Shown here: piece after piece, positions 1 to 8,463 of the stretch
Layout of the letters: every line of letters begins with the position of its first letter
Numbering within the stretch: position 1 is the stretch's first letter
Source of the DNA: Isoptericola dokdonensis DS-3
Lineage (GTDB): Bacteria > Actinomycetota > Actinomycetes > Actinomycetales > Cellulomonadaceae
Direction: 5' to 3'
Assembly: GCF_001636295.1 (NCBI RefSeq)
Contig: NZ_CP014209.1
Span: 372,001 to 436,000 of the forward strand
Length of the DNA stretch: 64,000 nt
Translations under genes and position numbers: made by a program
Notes under the pieces: model-generated
What the model was told of the DNA's origin: nothing
Databases searched by the model: none
The model's input: the letters and a program-made list of their open reading frames with translations, nothing else

Positions 1-350
1 GGCCCGGGTCGCGGGCCGGCCTGGGACGTCGTGTCGTCGCCCTCTGCGTCGACTGGGCGGCCGCCAGCGCCATCAGCTACGCCTTCTTCGACTACGGCTC
101 GCTGGCCACGCTGGGCGTCTTCGCCGCCATGAACTTCGTGCTCGTCGCGACGGTCGGCGCGACCCTCGGGCACGCGCTGCTGCGCCTGCAGGTCCGTCGC
201 CTCGGCGTGAGGGGCCCGCACATCGTCGGGTTCGGTCGCGGAGCCCTGCGCGCCGCGCTGGTGTGCCTCGTCATCCCCGCCGTCGTGTGGGACGCCGACG
301 GCCGCGGGCTCCACGACAAGGCGGCCGGGACCGTCATCGTGCGTCGATGA
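1..350 (+). CDS. RDD family membrane protein, C-terminal part (5' end outside window)
   Basis: The reading frame is open from the window edge to TGA at 348-350, so only the C-terminal ~115 residues are seen. An Arg/Asp-containing stretch (GRRVVALCVDW, about residues 8-18 of the fragment) opens a first membrane segment, and the protein ends DADGRGLHDKAAGTVIV, the usual end of RDD proteins (last membrane segment followed by a conserved HDK-AG-T-VV tail). RDD proteins are small polytopic membrane proteins of mostly unknown role, with ion transport suggested for some. In mycobacteria a similar short membrane protein lies beside the DUF4191 gene, as here (from memory). Family assignment is good; function is not known. 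Confidence 0.75.
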   Translation, partial: PGSRAGLGRRVVALCVDWAAASAISYAFFDYGSLATLGVFAAMNFVLVATVGATLGHALLRLQVRRLGVRGPHIVGFGRGALRAALVCLVIPAVVWDADGRGLHDKAAGTVIVRR

Positions 351-397
351 CCGTCCCGGCCGCTCTGTCGTGATTCCCGCGGCCGTGCTGCGAGGAC

Positions 398-1126
398 TCA
401 GCGCCCGCGCATCCCCTTGCGGTCGGGGCGCGCCCTGAGCGGGTCGACGCCCTTCGGCACCGGCAGACGGACGCCGCCGAGGGCCTTGAGCCGCTTGCCG
501 ACCTCGCCGGCCTCGGCCCGGGTGAGCTGCTTCTTCATCTTCTGGACCTGCCGGGCGACCTTGGGCAGCGGCACCTGACCGGCCTCGCCGCCGACCTGGA
601 TGGTCGTGACGGGGACGTTCTGGATCACGCGCGTGGTGCGGCGCCGCTCGTCGTCGAGCATCCGCTGCACGCGGTGCGCCGGACCCTCGGAGACGAGGAC
701 GACGCCCGCGCGGCCGACGCCGCGGAACACGAGGTCCTGCTGGCGGTTCACCGCGACCGGCTCGTCGTCGAACGTCCAGCCGCCGCGGACCGTGCCGAGG
801 GCGGCACGGACGGCGCCCGGCTGCCCCTCGATCTGGGTGTACGCGGCCCGCTCGGCGCGCCGGGTCAGGATGAACATCGCGGCGAGCAGCGCGAACGGCA
901 GGCCGACGACGGCGGCGTAGATCGGGTGACCGGTGAGGAAGCCGATGAGCAGCGCGACCGCGAGCACGCCGCAGAACACCGCGAGCATCACCCAGGTGAC
1001 GAGCGGGTCCTGCCGCTTCGTCATCTTGTAGGCGGACCACACCTGGTGGTACCAGCGCTGCTTCTTGGGCTTCTTCTGCTTCGGGGTGGACGCCGGCTCG
1101 CCGGCGTCGGACTTGGTGCGGGCCAT
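398..1126 (-). CDS. DUF4191 domain-containing membrane protein
   Basis: 242 residues. A charged Lys-rich N-terminus (about 1-40) is followed by two adjacent hydrophobic segments at about 45-65 and 70-90, then a basic soluble domain containing GGWTFDDEP and VSEGPAHRVQRML. This is the layout of DUF4191, an actinobacterial family of unknown function found next to lipA. The ATG at 1126 lies 11 bp after the lipA stop, so it can be co-transcribed with lipA. A TAGAAT box 8 nt upstream of the ATG (1135-1140) could also allow leaderless transcription. Role unknown. Confidence 0.85.
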   Translation of the reverse strand: MARTKSDAGEPASTPKQKKPKKQRWYHQVWSAYKMTKRQDPLVTWVMLAVFCGVLAVALLIGFLTGHPIYAAVVGLPFALLAAMFILTRRAERAAYTQIEGQPGAVRAALGTVRGGWTFDDEPVAVNRQQDLVFRGVGRAGVVLVSEGPAHRVQRMLDDERRRTTRVIQNVPVTTIQVGGEAGQVPLPKVARQVQKMKKQLTRAEAGEVGKRLKALGGVRLPVPKGVDPLRARPDRKGMRGR

Positions 1127-1137
1127 GGTGCCTGATT

Positions 1138-2148
1138 CTACTGGGCGCGAGGAGCGACGAGGCTCGCCGCCTCCTGGCGCGAGGTGGTCGGTTCGGTGAG
1201 GTGCGCCAGGGCGGCCGGGACCGCCTCGCCGCGCTTGGTCATGGCCTGGCCCCACAGACGGCCGGCCCGGTACGACGACCGCACCAGCGGCCCCGCCATG
1301 ACGCCGAGGAATCCGGTGGACTCCGCGAACTCGCTGAGCTCGACGAACTCCTCGGGGCGCACCCACCGCTCGACGGGGTGGTGGCGCAGGGAGGGGCGCA
1401 GGTACTGGGTGATGGTGATGAGGTCGCAGCCCGCGTCGTGCAGGTCCACGAGGGCCTGCTTGACCTCGTCGATGGTCTCGCCCATGCCGAGGATGAGGTT
1501 CGACTTGGTGACGAGCCCGGCCTCGCGGGCGCGGGTGAGCACGGCGAGGGAGCGGTCGTAGCGGAACGCGGGCCGGATCTGCTTGAAGATGCGCGGCACG
1601 GTCTCGACGTTGTGCGCCATGACCTCGGGCCGCGACTCGTTGACCTGGTCGAGCAGCTCGGGGATGGCGTTGAAGTCGGGGATGAGCAGCTCGACGCCGG
1701 TGCCCGGGTTGAGGGCGTGGATCTGGCGGACCGTCTCGGCGTAGAGCCAGGCGCCGCCGTCGGGCAGGTCGTCGCGGGCGACGCCGGTGACGGTCGAGTA
1801 CTTCAGGCCCATCTGCTGGACGGACTCGGCGACGCGGCGGGGCTCGTCGGCGTCGAAGTCGGCGGGCTTGCCGGTGTCGATCTGGCAGAAGTCGCAGCGG
1901 CGGGTGCACTGGTCGCCACCGATGAGGAACGTCGCCTCCCGGTCCTCCCAGCACTCGAAGATGTTCGGACAGCCGGCCTCTTCGCACACGGTGTGCAGGG
2001 CTCCGCCCTTGACGAGGCTCTTCAGCTCCCGGTACTCGGGTCCCATGACCGCCCGGGTCTTGATCCACTCGGGCTTCTTCTCGATCGGGGTGGCGGCGTT
2101 GCGGGCCTCGACGCGCAGCATGCGCCTGCCCTCGGGTGCGATCGTCAC
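1138..2148 (-). CDS. lipA: lipoyl synthase (radical SAM)
   Basis: LipA inserts two sulfur atoms into protein-bound octanoyl groups to make lipoyl cofactors. It is 336 residues, the usual length. The auxiliary-cluster cysteines are in [12 protein letters not shown] (about 54-65) and the radical-SAM motif is CTRRCDFC (CxxxCxxC, about 80-87). The C-terminal RSSYRAG arginine/serine motif that ligates the auxiliary cluster is present. The start is GTG at 2148 behind a GGAGAG Shine-Dalgarno. lipB lies 61 bp upstream on the same strand, so octanoyl transfer and sulfur insertion are encoded together, and the lipoylated E2 gene is about 6 kb away. Its Fe-S clusters may depend on the A-type carrier at 24254. 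Confidence 0.97.
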   Translation of the reverse strand: MTIAPEGRRMLRVEARNAATPIEKKPEWIKTRAVMGPEYRELKSLVKGGALHTVCEEAGCPNIFECWEDREATFLIGGDQCTRRCDFCQIDTGKPADFDADEPRRVAESVQQMGLKYSTVTGVARDDLPDGGAWLYAETVRQIHALNPGTGVELLIPDFNAIPELLDQVNESRPEVMAHNVETVPRIFKQIRPAFRYDRSLAVLTRAREAGLVTKSNLILGMGETIDEVKQALVDLHDAGCDLITITQYLRPSLRHHPVERWVRPEEFVELSEFAESTGFLGVMAGPLVRSSYRAGRLWGQAMTKRGEAVPAALAHLTEPTTSRQEAASLVAPRAQ

Positions 2149-2209
2149 GGCTCTCTCCGTCGTCGAGCGGGTGGTCGCCGGGCAGGTCGAGCGACCCGGC
2201 CGGACCCGG

Positions 2210-2974
2210 TCAGCCTACGTGAGCGGGCTCACCCTCGGGTCGGGGTTCCCGGTCGGTGGACGTGACGTCGGCAACACCGGGGGGTGTCGGTGGCCCGACG
2301 GTGGCCCGGTGCGCCGGGGGAGCGGTGCAGGGGGCCAGGGCCGCCCGCAGGTCGTCGACCAGGTCGTCGGCGACGTCCGCGGGCGTGACCGTGCGGCCGA
2401 GCTCCGCGCTGAGGGAGGTGACGTCGGCGTCGGTGATGCCGCAGGGGACGATGTGCCCGAACCGGCCGAGGTCGACGGCGCAGTTGAGGGCCAGGCCGTG
2501 CATGGTGACGCCCTTGGCGACACGGACGCCGACGGCGCACACCTTGCGCTCGAGCCGTGCTGCGCGCCCCGTGGCGGGGTCGCCGGGGTCGGCGGCGAGC
2601 CACACGCCGCTGCGGCCGTCGACCCGGGTCGTGGCGACCCCGAGGCGGGCGCAGGTCGCCATGACGGCCTCCTCCAGCGCACGGACGTACGCGACGACGT
2701 CGACGGGCTCCGCGAGGCGGACGATCGGGTACACGACCTGCTGGCCCGGTCCGTGCCAGGTGATCTTGCCGCCGCGGTCGACGTCGACGACGGGCGTGCC
2801 GTCGTCGGGCCGCTCGTCGCGGCGGGTGCGGCGCCCGGCGGTGTAGACGTCGGGGTGCTCGACGAGCAGGAGTGTGTCGTCGGCCGCGCCGGTGCGGACG
2901 GCCTCGTGCACCTCGCGCTGCAGCGCCCACGCCTCGTGGTAGTCGGTGAGCCCGGGCAGCCTGCGCACGTCCAT
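2210..2974 (-). CDS. lipB: lipoyl(octanoyl) transferase
   Basis: LipB moves the octanoyl group from acyl carrier protein to lipoyl domains. The 254-residue protein shows the family motifs: [16 protein letters not shown] (about 72-87), the catalytic lysine in [10 protein letters not shown], and the acyl-thioester cysteine in HIVPCGI. The C-terminus carries a ~30-residue Pro/Arg-rich tail beyond the catalytic fold. ATG at 2974 lies exactly 6 nt after a TACGCT box (2981-2986 on the complement), so the mRNA is probably leaderless. lipA follows in the same direction. Confidence 0.96.
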   Translation of the reverse strand: MDVRRLPGLTDYHEAWALQREVHEAVRTGAADDTLLLVEHPDVYTAGRRTRRDERPDDGTPVVDVDRGGKITWHGPGQQVVYPIVRLAEPVDVVAYVRALEEAVMATCARLGVATTRVDGRSGVWLAADPGDPATGRAARLERKVCAVGVRVAKGVTMHGLALNCAVDLGRFGHIVPCGITDADVTSLSAELGRTVTPADVADDLVDDLRAALAPCTAPPAHRATVGPPTPPGVADVTSTDREPRPEGEPAHVG

Positions 2975-2980
2975 CGCGTC

Positions 2981-2986
2981 AGCGTA
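2981..2986 (-). promoter_or_regulatory. Putative -10 element of lipB (leaderless)
   Basis: TACGCT on the minus strand ends 6 nt before the lipB ATG. This is the spacing expected when transcription starts at the start codon. No Shine-Dalgarno sequence is visible. The same TANNNT - 6 nt - start arrangement recurs at a dozen other genes in the window. Confidence 0.5.
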
Positions 2987-3046
2987 GCGCCCGGTGCGGC
3001 CGGCGCCGTCGTGCGACCGGCCCGTCGTCGTGCTCGGGCGGCGTGC

Positions 3047-3562
3047 TCAGGCGTCGCGCCCGGACGTCGCGCCGTCGTCCTCGGGGCCGGGCTGCTCGCG
3101 GCCGGCCCGGACCATCGCGACGAGCAGCGTGCGCAGCTGCGCGGCCTGGGCGTCGTCCAGGCCGCGGGAGGTGAGGTCCTCGGCCGGCCGGTAGCGGCCG
3201 GCGGCGGCGGCGGCGCGGCGTCCGGCATCGGTGAGGTTGACGGCGCGGCGTCGCCGGTCACGCGGGTCGTCGTCGCGCGTCACGTAGGCAGACCGCTCCA
3301 GCCGCACGACGATCCGGCTCATGGTCTGCTCGGTGACGCCGTTGAGGTCGGCGAGCTCGCGCTGGGTGCGGGGCCCGGCGAGCAGGTGCAGGAGCACGGG
3401 GAACCCGGCGTGGTTCAGCTCCCACCCGGCGAGGTGGGCGTTCCACTCGCGCTCGATCCGGCGCGCGACGGTGAAGAGGAGCCTGCCCGTGGGCCACTGG
3501 GCAGGGTCCTCGCTCGTGGGCGCGGGCTCGGCGTCGCCGGGCCAGCGTGCGGGTTCGGTCAC
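3047..3562 (-). CDS. MarR family transcriptional regulator
   Basis: 171 residues with a winged helix-turn-helix of the MarR type: TQRELADLNGVTEQTMSRIV (recognition region, about residues 65-85), followed by the wing with DPRDRRRRAVNLTDAGR, the signature of the family. MarR dimers usually repress a neighbouring efflux gene and release DNA on binding a phenolic or drug-like ligand. The start is GTG at 3562 with GGAGG 11 nt upstream. The gene is divergent from the MMPL transporter only 36 bp away, and a perfect 18-bp palindrome at 3591-3608 covers both promoters, so local repression with autoregulation is the natural inference. Confidence 0.9.
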   Translation of the reverse strand: MTEPARWPGDAEPAPTSEDPAQWPTGRLLFTVARRIEREWNAHLAGWELNHAGFPVLLHLLAGPRTQRELADLNGVTEQTMSRIVVRLERSAYVTRDDDPRDRRRRAVNLTDAGRRAAAAAGRYRPAEDLTSRGLDDAQAAQLRTLLVAMVRAGREQPGPEDDGATSGRDA

Positions 3563-3590
3563 TTGCGTGGGTTCCTCCGTTCGTCCATGA

Positions 3591-3608
3591 TACTCAGCAT
3601 GCTGAGTA
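3591..3608. promoter_or_regulatory. Perfect 18-bp palindrome, probable MarR operator over the MMPL start codon
   Basis: TACTCAGCATGCTGAGTA reads the same on both strands. It lies between marR (start 3562) and the MMPL gene, and its centre is the ATG at 3599. A CATGAT box (3586-3591, plus strand) and a TATCAT box (3587-3592, minus strand) overlap its left edge and could be the back-to-back -10 elements. A bound dimer would block both promoters. The palindrome is seen; the regulator match is inference. Confidence 0.75.
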
Positions 3609-5881
3609 ATAGGTGGACGGGTGTCGTCCGTGGTCTCGTCATTCTGGCAGCGATCGGGGTGTGGCTCGCGGTCGGCGCGTTCGGCGGCCAGGCGCAGGGC
3701 AACCTGAGCAGCGTCCAGACGAACGAGGCCTCCGCCTTCCTGCCCGAGAGCGCCGAGTCCACCCGGGCGGCCGAGCTCGCCGCCGAGTTCACCGACTCCG
3801 AGACCCTGCCCGCGCTCGTCGTCGTCGAGGGCGCCGACGGCGGCACCCTCACCGAGGACCAGCTCGCTGCCGTCGGCACCTACGCCGAGGCCGTCCCCGA
3901 CGCCCCCCTCGAGGGCACCTCCGGGGACGAGCCCGCCACCGTCGGCGAGGTCAGCGTGGCCGACCCCGTCGTCGTCCCGTCCGAGGACGGCGAGGCCGCC
4001 CTCGTCGTCGTCTCCCTCGACGCCGACCTCGCCGGCGAGGACGTCGGCGCCGAGGAGTCCAGCGTCGCCGGGCTGTCCATCCAGGCCCTGCGCGACCTCG
4101 CCGCCGCCCCGGCCTCCGACGGCGGGCTCGCCGGCACCGACCTCGACGCCTGGGTCACCGGACCCGCCGGGTTCGTCGCCGACCTCACCAACGCGTTCGG
4201 CGCCATCGACACCGTCCTGCTCCTGGTCGCGCTCGGCGCCGTCCTCGTCATCCTCGGGCTCGTCTACCGCTCTCCCGCGCTGCCCGTCCTGGTGATCGTC
4301 AACGCCGTCCTGGCGCTCTGCCTCGCCGGGCTCGCCGTCTACCACCTCGCGGCGAGCGGCACCCTCACCCTCAACGGCCAGTCGCAGGGCATCCTGTCGA
4401 TCCTCGTCGTCGGGGCGTCCGTCGACTACGCGCTGCTGATCGTCGCGCGCTACCGCGAGGAGCTGACGACCGTCGAGTCGCCCTGGACAGCCATGCGCCG
4501 TGCCGTCAAGGCGTCCTGGGAGCCGATCGCCGCCAGCGCCGGGACCGTCGTCGCCGGCCTGCTGTGCCTGCTGCTCTCCGACCTGTCGTCCAACCGCTCG
4601 CTCGGCCCCGTCGCCGCCATCGGCATCGTCGCGGCGTTCCTGGCCGCGTTCACCCTCCTGCCGGCCCTGCTGCTCATCGGCGGGCGCCGCGCCCGCTGGG
4701 TGTTCTGGCCCCGCGTGCCGCACGCCGCCACCGCCGACGTCTCCCAGGACGCCGTCGCGCCGTCGCCCACCGCCGACGCCGACGACAGCGTGGACGTCGC
4801 CGGGCACGGCGTCTGGTCCCGGGTCGCGTCCTTCGTCGGCCGCCACGACCGGGCGACGTGGATCGTCACCGCCGTGCTCCTCGCCGTCGCCGCGGCCTTC
4901 GTGCCCACGCTCGACGCCGACGGCACCGGCGACTCCGAGGTGTTCCTCACCCAGGTCGACTCCGTCGACGGCGAGGAGGTGCTCACCGCGCACTTCGAGG
5001 GCGTCTCCGCCCAGCCGGTGATCGTCGTCGCCCCGGCCGACGACCTCGACGCGGTCCTCGAGGCGGCCGAGACCACCGACGGCGTCTCCGCCGCCACGAC
5101 CGTCACCGACCAGCCCGCCGCGGCCCCCGGCGCCCGGGCGCAGGGCGACCCCCTGGTGATCGACGACCAGGTCCGCGTCGACGTCACCACCGAGGCGCCG
5201 TCCGACAGCCAGGCCGCCGTGGAGACCGTCGAGGCGCTGCGCACCTCCGTGCACGACGTCTCGCCCGAGGCGCTCGTCGGCGGTGCGGCGGCCGAACGTC
5301 TGGACACCCAGCTCGCCGGGCAGCGGGACCTGCGGGTCATCGTGCCCGTCGTCCTCGCCGTCATCCTCGTCATCCTCGTGCTCCTGCTGCGGTCGGTGCT
5401 CGCCGCGGTGCTGCTCATGGCCGCCAACGTGCTGTCCTTCGGTGCCGCGCTGGGCGTCGCGGCCATCCTCTTCAACCACGTCTTCCAGTTCCCCGGTGCC
5501 GACCCGGCCGTCCCGCTCTACGCGTTCTGCTTCCTCGTGGCGCTCGGCGTCGACTACTCGATCTTCCTCATGACACGCGTCCGGGAGGAGTCGCTCGTCC
5601 ACGGCACCCGGGCGGGCGTGCTCCGCGGCCTCGCGGTCACCGGGTCGGTCATCACGTCGGCCGGCGTCGTCCTGGCCGCCACGTTCGCCGCCCTGGGCGT
5701 CATCCCGCTGCTGTTCCTCGCCCAGCTCGCGTTCATCGTCGCCTTCGGGGTGCTCGTGGACACCCTCGTCGTGCGCAGCCTGCTCGTCCCGGCGCTGGTC
5801 CACGACATCGGGGACCGTGTGTGGTGGCCGTCGCGCCTCGCCCGCGGCGCCGCCCGGCACCGCGACACCGCCGCGTCCTGA
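3599..5881 (+). CDS. MMPL/RND-superfamily transporter
   Basis: 760 residues in two similar halves. Each has one N-terminal membrane helix, a ~150-residue extracytoplasmic domain and a bundle of about five helices. Helix-bundle motifs GASVDYALLIVARYREEL (first half) and FLVALGVDYSIFLMTRVREE (second half) are the conserved MMPL/RND proton-relay segments. Such proteins export drugs or lipids using the proton gradient. The start is ambiguous: ATG 3587 and ATG 3599 are in frame. I chose 3599 because a CATGAT box ends 7 nt before it and no Shine-Dalgarno precedes either. The divergent marR and the operator on the start codon suggest an inducible efflux pump; the substrate is not predictable. Confidence 0.92.
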   Translation: MLSNRWTGVVRGLVILAAIGVWLAVGAFGGQAQGNLSSVQTNEASAFLPESAESTRAAELAAEFTDSETLPALVVVEGADGGTLTEDQLAAVGTYAEAVPDAPLEGTSGDEPATVGEVSVADPVVVPSEDGEAALVVVSLDADLAGEDVGAEESSVAGLSIQALRDLAAAPASDGGLAGTDLDAWVTGPAGFVADLTNAFGAIDTVLLLVALGAVLVILGLVYRSPALPVLVIVNAVLALCLAGLAVYHLAASGTLTLNGQSQGILSILVVGASVDYALLIVARYREELTTVESPWTAMRRAVKASWEPIAASAGTVVAGLLCLLLSDLSSNRSLGPVAAIGIVAAFLAAFTLLPALLLIGGRRARWVFWPRVPHAATADVSQDAVAPSPTADADDSVDVAGHGVWSRVASFVGRHDRATWIVTAVLLAVAAAFVPTLDADGTGDSEVFLTQVDSVDGEEVLTAHFEGVSAQPVIVVAPADDLDAVLEAAETTDGVSAATTVTDQPAAAPGARAQGDPLVIDDQVRVDVTTEAPSDSQAAVETVEALRTSVHDVSPEALVGGAAAERLDTQLAGQRDLRVIVPVVLAVILVILVLLLRSVLAAVLLMAANVLSFGAALGVAAILFNHVFQFPGADPAVPLYAFCFLVALGVDYSIFLMTRVREESLVHGTRAGVLRGLAVTGSVITSAGVVLAATFAALGVIPLLFLAQLAFIVAFGVLVDTLVVRSLLVPALVHDIGDRVWWPSRLARGAARHRDTAAS

Positions 5882-5909
5882 GGGGCCGCCTGCCCCGCCG
5901 TCGGGCACC

Positions 5910-7016
5910 ATGGAGCCCATGGCGCAGCAGACGGCGAACGAGACGACCTCCGAGCAGGACGGGCCGGCGGCGCCGGCCCGTCCGCCGAGGATCGCGATCA
6001 TCGGGTACGGCGGCGCCGGGCGGGAGATCCACGCCCGGCTCGCCGCCGAGGCAGGCCTCCCCGTCACGGCCGTCGTCACCCGGGACCCCGGCCGGCGGGC
6101 GCAGGCCGCCGGGGACTGGCCGGGGGCCCGGCTGCTCCCCGACCTCGACGCGCTGCTCGCCGCGCGGACGACCTACGACCTCGTCGTCGTGGCCAGCCCG
6201 ACGGCGCTGCACGCCGAGCAGGCCGCCGCGCTCGCCCGCGCCGGCGTGCCCTTCGTGCTCGACAAGCCCATCGGCGTCGACGCGCACGAGGCGCGGGCGG
6301 TCGTCGCGGAGGCGGCCGCGACCGGGACCCCGTTCACCGTCTTCCAGAACCGGCGCTGGGACCCGGAGCAGCTCACGCTGACCGCGCTGCTGGAGCGGGG
6401 GACCCTCGGTGACGTGCACACGTTCGAGCGCCGCTGGGAGCGGTGGCGCCCCGTGCCGCGCAAGCGGTGGAAGGAGAACGACCGGGCCGGTGGTGGGCTC
6501 CTGCTCGACCTCGGTCCGCACCTCGTGGACTCCGCGACCCGGCTCTTCGGGCCGGTGACCGACGTGTGGGCGCAGACCCGCGCGCTGACCACGCCCACCG
6601 AGGACGACGTGTTCCTCGTCCTCACCCATGCCGCCGGCGGCGGGGTGGCGGCCTCGCCCCACGCCGTCGTGTCACGGCTGTGGGCCGGATCGGTGGTCGG
6701 GGCGCCCGGCCCCCGCACCCGCGTGCTGGGGACCGGCGGCGCGTACCTCGTCACGACGTTCGAGCAGGACGCGTCCCCGCTGGAGGTCTTCGACGACGCC
6801 GCGCCGGCCGGCAGCCTCGGCTGGCTGACCCGGGGCCGCGACCGTGAGCCCGTGCCCGCCGCGCCCGGCGGGCACGCCGACTTCTACCGCGCGCTGGGCC
6901 CCTGGCTCGCGGGGGACGCCCCCGCGCCCGTCGACCCGGCCGACGCGGTCCGCACCGCCGAGGTGCTCGACGCCGCCCGGGTCTCGGCCCGCGACGGACG
7001 CCGCGTCGACCTCTGA
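5910..7016 (+). CDS. Gfo/Idh/MocA family NAD(P)-dependent oxidoreductase
   Basis: About 368 residues. The N-terminal Rossmann fold starts IAIIGYGGAGREIHARL (about 28-44). The family lysine lies in PFVLDKPIGVDAHEA (the EKP-type motif, here DKP, about 115). The C-terminal half has GGGLLLDLGPHLVDSATRLFG, where the catalytic His of the family sits. Substrates of this family are sugars or cyclitols. Two ATGs (5910, 5919) are possible; GGAG lies only 3 nt before the second, so 5910 was chosen without strong evidence. It follows the MMPL gene by 28 bp but need not be part of the efflux function. Confidence 0.88.
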   Translation: MEPMAQQTANETTSEQDGPAAPARPPRIAIIGYGGAGREIHARLAAEAGLPVTAVVTRDPGRRAQAAGDWPGARLLPDLDALLAARTTYDLVVVASPTALHAEQAAALARAGVPFVLDKPIGVDAHEARAVVAEAAATGTPFTVFQNRRWDPEQLTLTALLERGTLGDVHTFERRWERWRPVPRKRWKENDRAGGGLLLDLGPHLVDSATRLFGPVTDVWAQTRALTTPTEDDVFLVLTHAAGGGVAASPHAVVSRLWAGSVVGAPGPRTRVLGTGGAYLVTTFEQDASPLEVFDDAAPAGSLGWLTRGRDREPVPAAPGGHADFYRALGPWLAGDAPAPVDPADAVRTAEVLDAARVSARDGRRVDL

Positions 7017-7105
7017 GCCGAGCCGCCCCGCTGGGGCCGCCCCGGTCGTCCGGCGCCTGTGGACGACCGCTGCGGCCGGCCCGCCCGACGGTGTTCGATG
7101 TTCCC

Positions 7106-8380
7106 GTGCGCACCGACGTCGTCCTCACCGTCCCCGCCGACGCCGCCGCCCGCGAGGCGCTCCTCGACCGGCTGGCGCGGCTCGCCGCGACCGAGCACGA
7201 CGGCCTCGACCCCGTCGGTGCCGCGCGGACCGGCCCGTCCGGGACGCTGCACGTCGCGCGTGGCGGCGGGGTGGCGACCGACATGGCCACCGTGCTGTCG
7301 GTGCGCGGCCGCTGCTCGGCCGCGGAGTCGTCCGGCGTCCTCGTGGCGCTCGCCGGGGCGCTGGCGGCCCTGCACGACGCCGGACTCGTCCACGGCCCGC
7401 TCGCGGCGGGTGACGTCGTCGTGGACCTCGGCGGCCGGCCCCGCCTGCGGCCCCGTCCTGAACCCCCGGCCGGCGCGTGGGAGGAGGCCGACGACGTGCA
7501 CGCCCTGGCCGGACTGGTCGCGTCGCTCACCGTCGACGGCGACGGGGACGACGTGGTCGCGCTGCGCGCCGCGCTCGCCCCGGCGCTGGCGGCGGATCCG
7601 CGCGTGCGCCCGGAGGCGGGCACGCTCGCCGCCCGCGCGCACGACGCCGTGGCGTCCGAACCCGTGCACCTGCCCGAACCCGCCACCCTCGCCGCGGCCG
7701 CCCTCGGCCGGACTGCCGGACGGTCGACCCGGCAGGTCGCCGCTCCCGGACGGGTGCGGCACCGGCGCGCCCGTCGCGCCGGGCGGAATCCCGTCGTCGG
7801 CCGTACCGCCCGCCGCCGGGCCGGTCCCGCGGTGCGACGCCCCGTGGCACGTGGTCGGGTGCTGGTGGGAGCGGCCGGGGTGGCGCTCGTCGTCGGGCTG
7901 CTCGTCGCCGGAGGCCTGCACCTCGTCGGGCCCGCGGGCGCCCCGGCCACGGCGCAGGCCGGTTCGCCGCTGCCCGAGTCCGGGCTGCCGACGGACGACG
8001 CCTGGCTGCGCGACCCGGCGGACCCGGCGGGGGCCGCCGAGGCGCTCACCGCGCGCCGCGTCGCGCTGCTCGCCGGGGAGGGCAGCGTCACGGGACTCGC
8101 GGTGGCCGGCTCGCCCGCCGCGGCGGAAGCCGCAGAGCTCGTCGCCGGCACCGGTGGTGTCGAGGTCGTCGGCCCCGCGGTGACCGTGCACGACGCCCGG
8201 GTCGAGTCGGGCCCGCGCGGCGGAGCCGCCGTCGTGGCGGTGGACTACGTGGTCGAGGCGCACGTGCAGCGCGCCGCCGACGGCACCACCACGCAGGTGC
8301 CCGCCGGGTCGCCGCGTACCGCCGTCCTGCACCTGCGGTGGACCGACGCCGGGTGGCGGGTCAGCGACGTCGGCGGATGA
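7106..8380 (+). CDS. Membrane-anchored pseudokinase-like protein
   Basis: About 424 residues. Residues ~75-160 read like the C-lobe of a Hanks-type Ser/Thr kinase: ALAALHDAGLVHGPLAAGDV sits where LHxxGLVHRDLKPxN is expected, and DDVHALAGLV resembles the DVYALG helix. The catalytic Asp (HRD becomes HGP), the lysine after it and the DFG motif are missing, so phosphotransfer is very unlikely. An Arg-rich segment (~220-250) precedes one membrane helix (VLVGAAGVALVVGLLVAGG) and a ~150-residue outer domain. Start: GTG 7106, with TTCGAT ending 6 nt upstream; in-frame GTG 7091 is the alternative. Function unknown; a scaffold or sensor is a guess. Confidence 0.65.
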   Translation: MRTDVVLTVPADAAAREALLDRLARLAATEHDGLDPVGAARTGPSGTLHVARGGGVATDMATVLSVRGRCSAAESSGVLVALAGALAALHDAGLVHGPLAAGDVVVDLGGRPRLRPRPEPPAGAWEEADDVHALAGLVASLTVDGDGDDVVALRAALAPALAADPRVRPEAGTLAARAHDAVASEPVHLPEPATLAAAALGRTAGRSTRQVAAPGRVRHRRARRAGRNPVVGRTARRRAGPAVRRPVARGRVLVGAAGVALVVGLLVAGGLHLVGPAGAPATAQAGSPLPESGLPTDDAWLRDPADPAGAAEALTARRVALLAGEGSVTGLAVAGSPAAAEAAELVAGTGGVEVVGPAVTVHDARVESGPRGGAAVVAVDYVVEAHVQRAADGTTTQVPAGSPRTAVLHLRWTDAGWRVSDVGG

Positions 8381-8384
8381 GACG

Positions 8385-8449
8385 CCGCAGGGCGGGCACC
8401 CGGCCACCGACGGTCGACCGACCGTGGTGACGAGGTGCCCGCCCTGCGG
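8385..8449. terminator. Bidirectional terminator, 16-bp stem
   Basis: Arms 8385-8400 and 8434-8449 are perfect reverse complements, with a 33-nt loop that contains its own small palindrome CGGTCGACCG. It lies between the converging pseudokinase-like and E2 genes. Confidence 0.7.
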
Positions 8450-8463
8450 GCGTGCCGGACCTG

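Noticed and set aside
1787..3598. Long open frame joined to the N-terminus of the MMPL transporter
   Set aside because: It runs antisense to lipA, lipB and marR and lacks membrane or family features. The transporter begins at the operator/start-codon site near 3599.
3047..6079. 1010-residue ORF on the minus strand across the MMPL gene
   Set aside because: It is an antisense shadow of GC-rich third positions joined to the real marR frame; only the last ~171 residues (from 3562) are a recognisable protein.
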